DNA of 6,438 nt from an uncultured Saprospiraceae bacterium (GCA_938033975.1 CALHKJ010000253.1:1-6438), one strand, 5' to 3'. Numbered from the stretch's first letter, positions 1 through 6,438 are shown. Notes: generated by a model from the sequence alone, not told the origin. Program-made: numbers and translations.

Positions 1-2
1 CC

Positions 3-2570
3 TACCTGGTTGCACTTGATCCATACACAGGTGCTTACACAACAATGGGTACAATATCCGGAGCATCCCAAGTCAATGGAGCTCAATTTAATCAATTAGA
101 TGGACATGTATATGCTCCCGTTTCAGTAGATGGTGTCCAAAGATTGGGCATGATCCAAAGTGACGGTAAGGTTATCCCATTGGATATTGAATTACCTGGA
201 TCAGCAATATTTTATGCGGGTGCCATTGATGCACAAGGCAGAATGTATATTAGCAATGGTAGTGGCATACACTACATTGATCTCAAGCAAGAAACTCTTG
301 AGGTTGTTGCTACTGGTACTGCACATCCTGGTGTTGCCGATTTCGCATTAGATATAACAAAAAATTTATTCTATGGAATTAATTCAGCAGCTAAGCTTGT
401 TGTTTTCAATCCTAGTAATTTATCTGTTAGCCAATATGATTTGGCTGGTTCAATTAGAAATGACAGCGGAGCTTTTGGAGCATGCTGGTCTAGTAGAGAT
501 GGATCCTTCTTTGCATACAATAATTCTTCTGGAAAAATATACTCTGTAAATCCAAATGATCTTACAGCAACTTTAGTATTAAATGGAACTGGAAATTTGT
601 CAATTAATGACGGCTTCAATTGTGTACTTGCAGCTCCACCTTTCGAAACCAAATGCGGAAATATGATTGACGATGATGGAGATGGCTTGATTGATTGTGA
701 AGATCCCGACTGTTTTAACTCCAATGTTTGTACTGTAGAAATTTGCAACAATGGAATTGATGATGATAATGATGGTTGGATTGATTGTAGTGATTCTGAA
801 TGTTTTGACTTGGAGATATGTGTTGAAATATGTGATAATGGAATTGATGACAATAATAATGGATTGATTGATGCTGATGATCCACAATGTACTACTCCTA
901 GTGGAGTAACTGGAGGATTAGAGTCCAATAGAAGATTAACAGATAAAATTGCACAAAGAAATTTCAAAACTAGAGTCTTATACTCAGATTTATTTGAGCA
1001 AAAACTGGAGGGTGCTATGCCTTTTCAAATTGAAAGTTCAAGAACAGAATTTGAAATGTCGAATTTTATACCGACTCAATTTCAAAACACTTATGTAGCA
1101 GAAAGTGCACCAATTGATTTAATCAATATCACCAATGCTGTTGATGTAGCTGGAGCAGATTACTTTCTTGATGATAGAAGAATTGCGACTGTACTTGGTA
1201 TCTACTCTGAGAATGGGGTCTACGAACATAGCAAGTATATTTGTGATAGACTAGATGGCTCTAGATTGATTGACATTTCCTATTTATTTGCCTACGGCGG
1301 AAATTTTATTAGCTACGAGCTTATCAACAAACAAGGACAAAAAGAATATGCGGTCAGTTTTTCTGCAAGGCTTGAAAACGAAAACTTCTATGTAGAAAAC
1401 CATTGGAATTTACATAAGTATGATAAAGAGTCCAACTACTTCAATTTCCAAATTTGGGGACAATCCTACCCTGAAATAATTGCTCTACTCGATAATGTTT
1501 TGCACAAAATGCATACGACTGCACCGATTCAGAGCATCGAACATTCAGAGATACCATATGTCTTTGTCACTCATGGCGAATATCAAAATGGTCGCTTAAA
1601 CTTGGGAATTAAAAATAAAAACCAAACAACTTCTATGCAGTTTAGTAGCTCTGTGAGAAGAACGGAAACGGGAGATTTAGAAGACCTAATGCTAGATATT
1701 GAAATCAGCCCAGCTTATGAGCAAATCATCTCTATCGAAACAGGACCACTATATGATTTAGGTGGATCACTTAATTTCCCAGAGAGTCCAAGTGATGAAA
1801 TATTTATTGCAGATGGTAGTTGGGGAATCGATACTGAAAACCCAGACAATTATATCAACTCATACAATGTAAGTGTAGATGATAGAGCAAATTCAGACGA
1901 TGCATTTATGGTTGAAAGATCTATTGAACTCAAGGCCAAGGTAAAAAACTACCTAAACATATATCGATCATTAGATGCTAAACTCAATGCGCAAAACTTG
2001 AGCGAATATAATAACCTACAATTTCAAGCAAGCGGTACAGGACAAGTACAGGTGACAATTGTAAAGGAATCAATCTCCGAATGGAATCAACAATTCAGAA
2101 CCAATATTATGTTGGCATCGAGCGAGAAAGAATTTAATTTAAAACTAGAAGACTTTAAATCTACATTGGACATACCATTGGTTCTTGATGATGCAACTAT
2201 GCTTGTCTTTACCGTCTTAGGCAATACAGATTATGCAACTGATAAAGAGTTTACAATCTCAAAGCTTAGTTTTAACAATCAAGTAGTATCATCGACTGAA
2301 AATTCTGGAAGTGAATTAGCAAATGGGATCTTTCCTAATCCAGTATTTAAAAATGCGAGCTTGGTTTTTGAATCCAATGGTGGGAACATAGAATTACAAA
2401 TTTACAATGCATATGGAATCCAAGTGGTGCAAAGCTCAATATCTGTGAAGAAAGGAATTAATGAAATAGAGATTGATTGCACAGAACTGTCTGGAGGCCA
2501 ATATTTTTACACAGTCTCAGAGGAAGCAAAACAAATAAACTATGGAAAGTTTATTAAGATAAAAGACTAA
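3..2570 (+). CDS. Large secreted multidomain protein with calcium-loop repeats and T9SS type A sorting domain (5' partial)
   Basis: The reading frame is open from base 3 to the TAA at 2568-2570, and the residues before the first Met (base 45) read YLVALDPYTGAYTT, which continues the domain. The start is therefore upstream of the window and the Met at 45 is internal. Numbering from that Met (841 residues): about 1-198 is a propeller-like region with repeated 'LDP.TG' and 'GxxY' strands resembling DUF6923. Residues 204-282 carry three Cys/Asp-rich repeats. Residues 290-307 contain the motif GLESN..L..KIAQRNF. About 330-540 is an unrecognised mixed region. About 590-745 looks like a galactose-binding-like beta sandwich ('LQFQASGTGQVQVTI'). 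Residues 762-841 are a T9SS type A sorting domain starting at FPNP and ending KFIKIKD. It should be exported by Sec, then moved to the cell surface or medium by T9SS. No catalytic motif is recognised; an adhesive or structural role is a guess. It converges on the minus-strand operon. Confidence 0.9.
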   Translation, partial: YLVALDPYTGAYTTMGTISGASQVNGAQFNQLDGHVYAPVSVDGVQRLGMIQSDGKVIPLDIELPGSAIFYAGAIDAQGRMYISNGSGIHYIDLKQETLEVVATGTAHPGVADFALDITKNLFYGINSAAKLVVFNPSNLSVSQYDLAGSIRNDSGAFGACWSSRDGSFFAYNNSSGKIYSVNPNDLTATLVLNGTGNLSINDGFNCVLAAPPFETKCGNMIDDDGDGLIDCEDPDCFNSNVCTVEICNNGIDDDNDGWIDCSDSECFDLEICVEICDNGIDDNNNGLIDADDPQCTTPSGVTGGLESNRRLTDKIAQRNFKTRVLYSDLFEQKLEGAMPFQIESSRTEFEMSNFIPTQFQNTYVAESAPIDLINITNAVDVAGADYFLDDRRIATVLGIYSENGVYEHSKYICDRLDGSRLIDISYLFAYGGNFISYELINKQGQKEYAVSFSARLENENFYVENHWNLHKYDKESNYFNFQIWGQSYPEIIALLDNVLHKMHTTAPIQSIEHSEIPYVFVTHGEYQNGRLNLGIKNKNQTTSMQFSSSVRRTETGDLEDLMLDIEISPAYEQIISIETGPLYDLGGSLNFPESPSDEIFIADGSWGIDTENPDNYINSYNVSVDDRANSDDAFMVERSIELKAKVKNYLNIYRSLDAKLNAQNLSEYNNLQFQASGTGQVQVTIVKESISEWNQQFRTNIMLASSEKEFNLKLEDFKSTLDIPLVLDDATMLVFTVLGNTDYATDKEFTISKLSFNNQVVSSTENSGSELANGIFPNPVFKNASLVFESNGGNIELQIYNAYGIQVVQSSISVKKGINEIEIDCTELSGGQYFYTVSEEAKQINYGKFIKIKD
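654..890 (+). repeat. Three tandem Cys/Asp-rich EF-hand-like calcium-loop repeats (MopE-like motif) within the secreted protein
   Basis: Three copies, about 30 residues apart, sit at residues 204-223, 234-253 and 263-282 (bases 654-713, 744-803, 831-890). Each starts with Cys, continues 'xNxIDDDxDGxID', and ends with Cys. Each holds the spacing of a 12-residue EF-hand or dockerin calcium loop: D209/D211/D213/G214/I216/D220, D239/D241/D243/G244/I246/D250, and D268/N270/N272/G273/I275/D279. Copies one and two also have an inner Cys (218, 248) and a linker Cys (229, 259); copy three lacks both. The motif resembles the 'metal-binding/MopE' repeats common in secreted proteins of Bacteroidota and myxobacteria. 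Calcium binding and disulfide stabilisation are inferred from the pattern. Confidence 0.8.
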
Positions 2571-2591
2571 AAGAATTGCTATTAACTAACT

Positions 2592-2611
2592 TTCGCTGAG
2601 GCTTCAGCGAA
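2592..2611 (+). other. Perfect 8-bp stem-loop in the convergent intergenic region
   Basis: TTCGCTGA (2592-2599) and TCAGCGAA (2604-2611) are exact reverse complements around a 4-base loop, 22 bases after the stop codon of the plus-strand gene. A short T run (2623-2627) follows only after an 11-base gap, so it is a poor terminator by itself. On the minus strand no T-tract follows. It may protect the 3' end of the plus-strand mRNA, or assist the stronger hairpin just downstream. Confidence 0.45.
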
Positions 2612-2631
2612 CAAAATCAGACTTTTTCATC

Positions 2632-2673
2632 GGAGTTCATTTGCCTAGGGCAGGTGAACTCCATTTTTATTTT
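2632..2673 (+). terminator. Rho-independent terminator of the plus-strand secreted-protein gene
   Basis: Bases 2632-2645 pair with 2649-2662 around a 3-base TAG loop, giving a 14-bp stem. Two of the pairs (2640-2654 and 2641-2653) are G-U wobbles in plus-strand RNA. The stem is followed at once by ATTTTTATTTT (2663-2673). Read on the minus strand, the wobbles become A-C mismatches and the following bases are purine-rich, so the structure is directional and serves the plus-strand gene. The T-tract overlaps the stop codon and last codon of the convergent TolC-like gene. Confidence 0.8.
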
Positions 2674-3896
2674 GAGATGAGGTCTACTAATTGAGGAGAA
2701 AGAAGTTTTAAGTGAAAGTCATCTGCTGTGATCTGTAAGTAACCCATAGCTTTGGCTAATTCAATATAGCTATCATAGAGATCTTTCTTGACATTGATTA
2801 AATCTATTTGCTCTTCTATTGATTCAATATTTAATTCCAATATTTCTACAATTTCGCTTTTCGAGCTAGGCTGAATAGATTTTGTCAGTTCTTCGTATTT
2901 TTTTAAAGTAGATATTAGTTTTTGAGCTGCATTATAATTTTCAAATTGCTCAAGAAAATTGGTATAATTCTCCTCTATGTTTTCTTCGATTTCTCTTTTT
3001 TGGCGCTCAAATTTTTCTTCTTCAATCATCTTTTCAAGTTGCAACTCTATAAGGTCTAAAGAACTTTTGCTAGAGTGTGGGAACCGAAAAGCAAATCCTA
3101 AGTTGATTTTTTCTTCCCATATATCATCAGGATTAGAATTGTATCTAATTTGTGCAAAATCAAATAGCTTATCTTTTTCTGCCTTTTCTAATTGGTATTG
3201 ATTTTCAATTCTATTCAATTCAAATTTATGCTCATCGTAAGTTTGCGATGGCATGTTGATGCCAATAATCATGGCAAATATTTTTTCTAACTCGTCAACA
3301 GCAATTATTGATTCTTGACTATTGGCTGCAAGATCTTTTTGTGTATTCAATCTTTGTTGATCGCGTTCAATTCGTATTTGCAATTTATCTCTTTCCTTTG
3401 ATGCATTGATCAAATCACTGACACTCAATTCCCCATCTTTGTTTTGTTTGGAGAGCATGGTGATGATGTCCTCATAGATTGGCAAGATTTGCTTTCGCAA
3501 ATTTAGTTCTTGGACGTCAAAATAATATTCTAAGTAGCTGTTGTATAAGTCTTCCAGATAATCTTCTTGTGATTGTCGCAATTCGAAAAGATACTCATTG
3601 CGAAGATCGTCATAAATTCTATTTTGATATTTCCTTATTTTCTTAGAGTTGGGAGACAACCTGAGCGTGTATTCTTGTTGTGCCAAATCAAACTCATTGG
3701 TCTCTGTCCTAAACTCTGCCTCATCAATCAAAGGAGATTTGAAATACAATGGATATAAGGCTTGTCTTTTGTCCTCCGAAATTTCTTCTTCGTTTGAAAA
3801 AGAATTGTAATACTCCTCGAAGGAAACCATGTCGACTTGAGCTTGGGATACATTTATAATGATAAATGAAAATACTATGGTCAGTAGACGGTTCAT
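2667..3896 (-). CDS. TolC-like outer-membrane efflux factor
   Basis: A 409-residue protein with a Sec signal peptide at 1-19 or so (MNRLLTIVFSFIIINVSQAQ), so it is exported to the envelope. The body is mostly long charged helices, about 60-215 and 230-390, with two similarly arranged halves. It includes 'GELSVSDLINASKERDKL' (155-172) and the strand-like 'KINLGFAFRFPHSSKSS' (263-279) followed by a long coiled coil; this is the usual pattern of the outer-membrane efflux protein family. The length is slightly below the usual 420-490. The family forms trimeric outer-membrane channel-tunnels that dock onto periplasmic adaptors. The ATG at 3896 lies 3 bases after the TAG stop of the adaptor gene (TAGAAAATG), so the two are very likely co-translated. 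Family membership rests on architecture, signal peptide and adaptor neighbour, since sequence conservation in this family is low. The gene ends inside the T-tract of the convergent terminator, and no strong terminator of its own is visible. Confidence 0.82.
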   Translation of the reverse strand: MNRLLTIVFSFIIINVSQAQVDMVSFEEYYNSFSNEEEISEDKRQALYPLYFKSPLIDEAEFRTETNEFDLAQQEYTLRLSPNSKKIRKYQNRIYDDLRNEYLFELRQSQEDYLEDLYNSYLEYYFDVQELNLRKQILPIYEDIITMLSKQNKDGELSVSDLINASKERDKLQIRIERDQQRLNTQKDLAANSQESIIAVDELEKIFAMIIGINMPSQTYDEHKFELNRIENQYQLEKAEKDKLFDFAQIRYNSNPDDIWEEKINLGFAFRFPHSSKSSLDLIELQLEKMIEEEKFERQKREIEENIEENYTNFLEQFENYNAAQKLISTLKKYEELTKSIQPSSKSEIVEILELNIESIEEQIDLINVKKDLYDSYIELAKAMGYLQITADDFHLKLLSPQLVDLISK

Positions 3897-3899
3897 TTT

Positions 3900-4955
3900 C
3901 TACTTATTGGATTGTGCTGTAGAACTTTCATTATCGTCGCTCGGCTTATCTAAGGAGATAATCACTTTTTCTTTTTGCAAAAATTTATTGTCAGCTGGAA
4001 TAGAGATCAGCACCTCTCTTCCATAAGTTTTAAGTTCAGGCATTTTTCGAAGGCGCTCAGGAATTTCAACAATTCTAGAACCCATTCCCGTTACAACCCC
4101 TGTACAAACATTGTTAGGATTTAGAGCAGATCTGATGTAGAATTTATCTCCAACATTTACATCGACAATCATAGTTTCATGAACAAAGCCAGCGACTAAT
4201 GTTGGATTTGGTTCATAAAGGGTCACCATTGTTTTGAATGATTGAATGTACTCCCCTTCTTTGATATGTACGTTTCCAACCAAAGCGTTGGATGGACTTT
4301 TGAGATCTAACTTCTTTATTTTTTCTTGAGCAAAACCAACATCACTTTTATGTCTTTTGACAGCAGCATTATAAATCCCTTTTTCGTCCTCGATTCTGAG
4401 ATTCTTTGAATTAACCAAAGCTGTGTAATTAGTGTTTACTAAAGCCTTTTTGTCTTCCAAGGTAGCAAGTTCTGATTCGAATAATTGCTTCGATTCTTGA
4501 CTAGGTTTAATATCTAAGGTCTGCAGACCAGAAGAAAGAGATTCATTAAATTTTCTTTCAGCTTTCAATTTTTCAATCTCAGCATCGATCTCTTTTAGTT
4601 CCTGCGCCTTTTTTGACATGAGCACAGAGATCTCACTTTCAATATCGTTTTTCTTGGTATTAAATTCAGAGGTCAACTCGTTGATACGAAGTTGCTCGTC
4701 ATTGATATCTTTACTTAAAGTTATTTGCGTAAGCTCAGCAAGTTGAGTTCCAGCAGCAATATAGTCACCTGGCTTCACCATGATCTTATCTACCTTTACC
4801 GGATAGTCTAGATTTATTTCTGTCTCTTTGTTTTCTGCAAATCCAAAAAACAACTCACTTGACTCTGTTTGTTTTTGAGAGTAATTATAAAGAAACACTG
4901 CTAGAATAATCGCTAGAAGATATAGAGGATTTAATATTTTTTTAAAGAATTCCAT
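3900..4955 (-). CDS. HlyD-family periplasmic adaptor (membrane fusion protein)
   Basis: A 351-residue protein with an N-terminal membrane anchor (about 11-25, LYLLAIILAVFLYNY). The first half of a biotinyl-lipoyl domain follows at about 48-76 ('VDKIMVKPGDYIAAGTQLAEL'-like). A long, highly charged alpha-helical hairpin spans about 80-215. The second lipoyl half is at about 216-248 (LDLKSPSNALVGNVHIKEGE), then a beta-barrel region at about 250-335 and a polar tail. This order is diagnostic of the HlyD/AcrA adaptor family, which bridges an inner-membrane component to a TolC-type channel. The N-terminal 'FFGFAENKETEINLDYPVKV' segment looks like a Bacteroidota-specific subgroup. The start is well fixed: the ATG at 4955-4953 directly follows the TAA of the DUF4956 gene with no spacer. 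The preceding message is purine-rich (GAGAATGAAG) and may act as a weak ribosome-binding site, so translation is probably coupled. No dedicated pump gene lies nearby in the window. Confidence 0.92.
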   Translation of the reverse strand: MEFFKKILNPLYLLAIILAVFLYNYSQKQTESSELFFGFAENKETEINLDYPVKVDKIMVKPGDYIAAGTQLAELTQITLSKDINDEQLRINELTSEFNTKKNDIESEISVLMSKKAQELKEIDAEIEKLKAERKFNESLSSGLQTLDIKPSQESKQLFESELATLEDKKALVNTNYTALVNSKNLRIEDEKGIYNAAVKRHKSDVGFAQEKIKKLDLKSPSNALVGNVHIKEGEYIQSFKTMVTLYEPNPTLVAGFVHETMIVDVNVGDKFYIRSALNPNNVCTGVVTGMGSRIVEIPERLRKMPELKTYGREVLISIPADNKFLQKEKVIISLDKPSDDNESSTAQSNK

Positions 4956-5699
4956 TTATACTTCATTCTCAATTTTAGTGAACTTCAATTTGACCTGTTT
5001 GACAAAATCTTCCTCACTCAAACGATTCATTAAACCTAAATCATCTTTATCCTTTCGGATTTTTATATCGTAATAAATTTCTTTTAGTCTTTGAGATTCA
5101 CTTTCTGTAACAATCTTTTTTCCATATTGATATTCAGTTTCAAGTGCTACTTGTTTATCTCTCGTTCGGTATTCTTTTAATCTAAAAGAAGTAACAAAAG
5201 GTTTTAATATTTTTTCAATCTCTGAAGTTAGACCTGGTCGCGCGAATGCGACAATCCTAAGATCTCCGGTCAAGGATTCCGATTTGCCGAAAGGCGAAAA
5301 ACGCATAACAAAAGCCATGAAGCAAAAAATCAAAGTTCCAACCGTGGCAATAGTATATCCAAACGCACCACAAGAAATACCTACAGCAAGAGATGCAAAC
5401 ATAAAAGTCATGTTGCGAGGATCCCTTAAGGTCGTACGAAATCGAATTATCGCCAATGCTCCTAGCATACCTAATCCTCTTGCAAGACTGTCACCTACTG
5501 CTTGCATAACCATTGTTGCTACAATTGAAATCATCGCCATAGATTGTAAAAAATGATGATTGCGATCAAGCGAACGAGTCGTCAAATCATAGGTAATCAC
5601 AATTAGTGCTGACAATACAACAGCAAGCACTACTGAGATCAGTATGGCAATAAAGGTGGGATTTTCTGAATTTGTTTGTAATGTTTGTATGTCAAACAT
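4956..5699 (-). CDS. DUF4956 domain-containing inner-membrane protein
   Basis: A 247-residue protein with hydrophobic segments at about 16-37, 52-70, 75-86, 97-113 and 114-133, so four or five membrane passes, followed by a soluble domain at about 145-247. The signature GLGMLGALAIIRFRTTLRDP (75-94), then 'MFASLAVGISCGAFGY' (100-115), matches the DUF4956 core ('G.LGA..I.RFRT....P', then 'A.GI.CG'). The biochemical function of the family is unknown. From memory, DUF4956 genes occur beside VTC polyphosphate-polymerase and CotH-kinase genes. The core also resembles the MgtC/SapB pattern (GIGFLGAG.I.R ... A.G..CG), and MgtC likewise carries a small C-terminal soluble domain, so a distant relationship is possible. 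The gene lies 33 bases after the lamin-tail gene and abuts the adaptor gene, putting it in the slot where a tripartite exporter would have its pump. The start codon sits in a predicted hairpin. Family call is firm; role is inferred. Confidence 0.9.
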   Translation of the reverse strand: MFDIQTLQTNSENPTFIAILISVVLAVVLSALIVITYDLTTRSLDRNHHFLQSMAMISIVATMVMQAVGDSLARGLGMLGALAIIRFRTTLRDPRNMTFMFASLAVGISCGAFGYTIATVGTLIFCFMAFVMRFSPFGKSESLTGDLRIVAFARPGLTSEIEKILKPFVTSFRLKEYRTRDKQVALETEYQYGKKIVTESESQRLKEIYYDIKIRKDKDDLGLMNRLSEEDFVKQVKLKFTKIENEV

Positions 5700-5700
5700 T
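5680..5700 (-). promoter_or_regulatory. Possible start-codon-sequestering hairpin of the DUF4956 gene
   Basis: AATGTTTG (5680-5687) and CAAACATT (5693-5700) are perfect reverse complements with a 5-base loop. In the minus-strand mRNA the AUG (5699-5697) lies inside the 8-bp stem. Such a structure could hold back independent initiation and favour translation by ribosomes arriving from the lamin-tail gene. The stem is A/U-rich and an 8-bp hairpin can occur by chance in a window this size, so only its position makes it notable. Confidence 0.35.
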
Positions 5701-5732
5701 GGCTTTCTTTAGTTTAGAGACTATTAAGTTAA

Positions 5733-6437
5733 CTATAACCGAACCAATCTGTCTATGAAATTACCATTTATGGCAATTATGTACATACCAGGGTTTAATT
5801 TGGTCAGATTGTAGCCAGTATTTTTTGCATCAATATCCTGGCTAAAGACTCGATTGCCCTTTAGATCAAATATTTCAAGCACTCCATTTCTCAAAGCTAA
5901 GTTGTCCTCATAATCAATATATAGTATGTCAGAACTTGGGTTTGGATAGATTCTATACGCTTCCGCAAATGGGGAATCTACTGATGAAGTATTTTCATTA
6001 TTAAATCCAATGGTACCCTCTTTGACGACAAAATCTCCTGTGCCATTCGGAATTCTTGACAAACTCATATCATCGACCTGATTTTCAAATATAATTTGGT
6101 CTACTATTTCACCATCAGGGTTGATTAGGTACAACTCTTCGCCATCACCATCAAGTTTGAAGTTGGTATGAAGATCACCTTGGCCACCATCTTCATCAGC
6201 CCAAAGGACTAAATATCCATGGGGAGCAATCGTTGTTGAATCTGGAAAATTCCATTTATCAGGAATACCTAAGGTATCCGTTAGATGCCAATCTTTCAAA
6301 TTTTGATAATTTGTAGAACTATTATTTCTTAACTCTATATAGTCATCAAATTGCCCCGCTTCATCTTGAGCATAGGTGGTATTTTTTGCCATTAATTCGT
6401 TGATCACGATATCTTGGGAAAAGCAATTTGAAGCCAT
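5733..6437 (-). CDS. Secreted lamin-tail-domain (LTD) protein with T9SS type A sorting domain (5' partial)
   Basis: In the visible 234 residues, MASNCFSQ reads like the end of a signal peptide cleaved before DIVINELMA. The Met at 6437 is thus probably internal, with the true start just past the window edge. Residues 9 to about 137 form a lamin-tail domain: 'IVINELMAKN', then 'DDYIELRNNSS', 'LKDWHLTDT', 'TIAPHGYLVLWADE', 'FKLDGDGEELYLINPDG' and 'DMSLSRIPNGTGDF' follow the family's immunoglobulin-like strand order. Residues 160-234 are a T9SS type A sorting domain starting 'YRIYPNPSSD' and ending 'FIDRLVRL'. The mature protein should reach the cell surface or medium through T9SS. LTDs are binding modules, common beside CotH kinases and nucleases, but no enzyme domain is seen here. 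The stop is TAG at 5735-5733, and the DUF4956 gene follows after 33 bases. It is the first visible gene of the operon; the promoter is outside the window. Confidence 0.88.
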   Translation of the reverse strand: MASNCFSQDIVINELMAKNTTYAQDEAGQFDDYIELRNNSSTNYQNLKDWHLTDTLGIPDKWNFPDSTTIAPHGYLVLWADEDGGQGDLHTNFKLDGDGEELYLINPDGEIVDQIIFENQVDDMSLSRIPNGTGDFVVKEGTIGFNNENTSSVDSPFAEAYRIYPNPSSDILYIDYEDNLALRNGVLEIFDLKGNRVFSQDIDAKNTGYNLTKLNPGMYIIAINGNFIDRLVRL

Positions 6438-6438
6438 T

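Noticed and set aside
45..47. ATG at base 45 as the true start of the large secreted protein
   Set aside because: The frame is open to the window edge and encodes a domain-like LDPYTG segment before it. No signal peptide follows the Met, although the T9SS sorting domain requires one.
371..967. Minus-strand open frames of 198 and 95 codons opposite the calcium-loop region
   Set aside because: They are antisense to a well-supported domain region. Their low-complexity Ser/Ile/Pro composition mirrors the Asp/Gly/Asn-rich repeats on the coding strand, and no family motif is seen.
2571..2666. Small RNA gene or promoter in the convergent intergenic stretch
   Set aside because: The 96 bases are accounted for by two hairpins at a tail-to-tail junction. 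No promoter resembling the Bacteroidota TTTG / TAnnTTTG consensus is convincing.
5284..5556. Plus-strand 90-codon open frame inside the DUF4956 gene
   Set aside because: It lies opposite the conserved DUF4956 core, and its sequence has no recognisable domain or initiation signal.
6410..6437. Lipoprotein signal at MASNC in the lamin-tail protein
   Set aside because: The residue before Cys is Asn and the preceding residues do not fit a lipobox. 'FSQ' before 'DIVINE' fits an ordinary signal peptidase I site, which also suits a T9SS-sorted protein.

Overview
The window looks like chromosomal DNA from a Bacteroidota species, plausibly one related to the Saprospiria or Flavobacteriia. Three things point there. 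The base composition is AT-rich. Two proteins end in type IX secretion (T9SS) type A sorting domains with the 'YPNP/FPNP' entry motif, and that secretion system is confined to this phylum. Start codons lack strong Shine-Dalgarno sequences. No RNA gene, CRISPR array, insertion sequence or phage gene is visible.

Layout. Bases 3-2570 (+) hold the 3' part of a large secreted protein. It has a beta-propeller-like N-terminal region, three Asp/Cys-rich calcium-loop repeats, a large poorly characterised region and a T9SS sorting domain; its true start lies before the window. A strong rho-independent terminator (2632-2673) follows, and its T-tract runs into the 3' end of the convergent gene. The rest, 2667-6438, is one tightly packed minus-strand operon. 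In transcription order it encodes a secreted lamin-tail-domain protein with a T9SS signal (5' end off the window), a DUF4956 inner-membrane protein, an HlyD-type periplasmic adaptor and a TolC-like outer-membrane factor. Gaps between these genes are 33, 0 and 3 bases, so they are almost certainly co-transcribed and partly translationally coupled.

How the genes may work together. Adaptor plus outer-membrane factor are two thirds of a tripartite envelope exporter, but no ABC, RND or MFS pump is present. The inner-membrane gene is instead a DUF4956 protein, whose core motif resembles that of MgtC/SapB membrane proteins and which has a soluble C-terminal domain. DUF4956 genes are, as I recall, often neighbours of CotH-kinase and VTC (polyphosphate polymerase) genes, and lamin-tail domains often accompany CotH. 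The operon may therefore be an undescribed envelope system in which DUF4956 takes the pump or gating position, with a surface-exposed lamin-tail protein as partner. This is inference from gene order and domains. The right-hand flank, not visible here, would be the first place to look for CotH and VTC genes.
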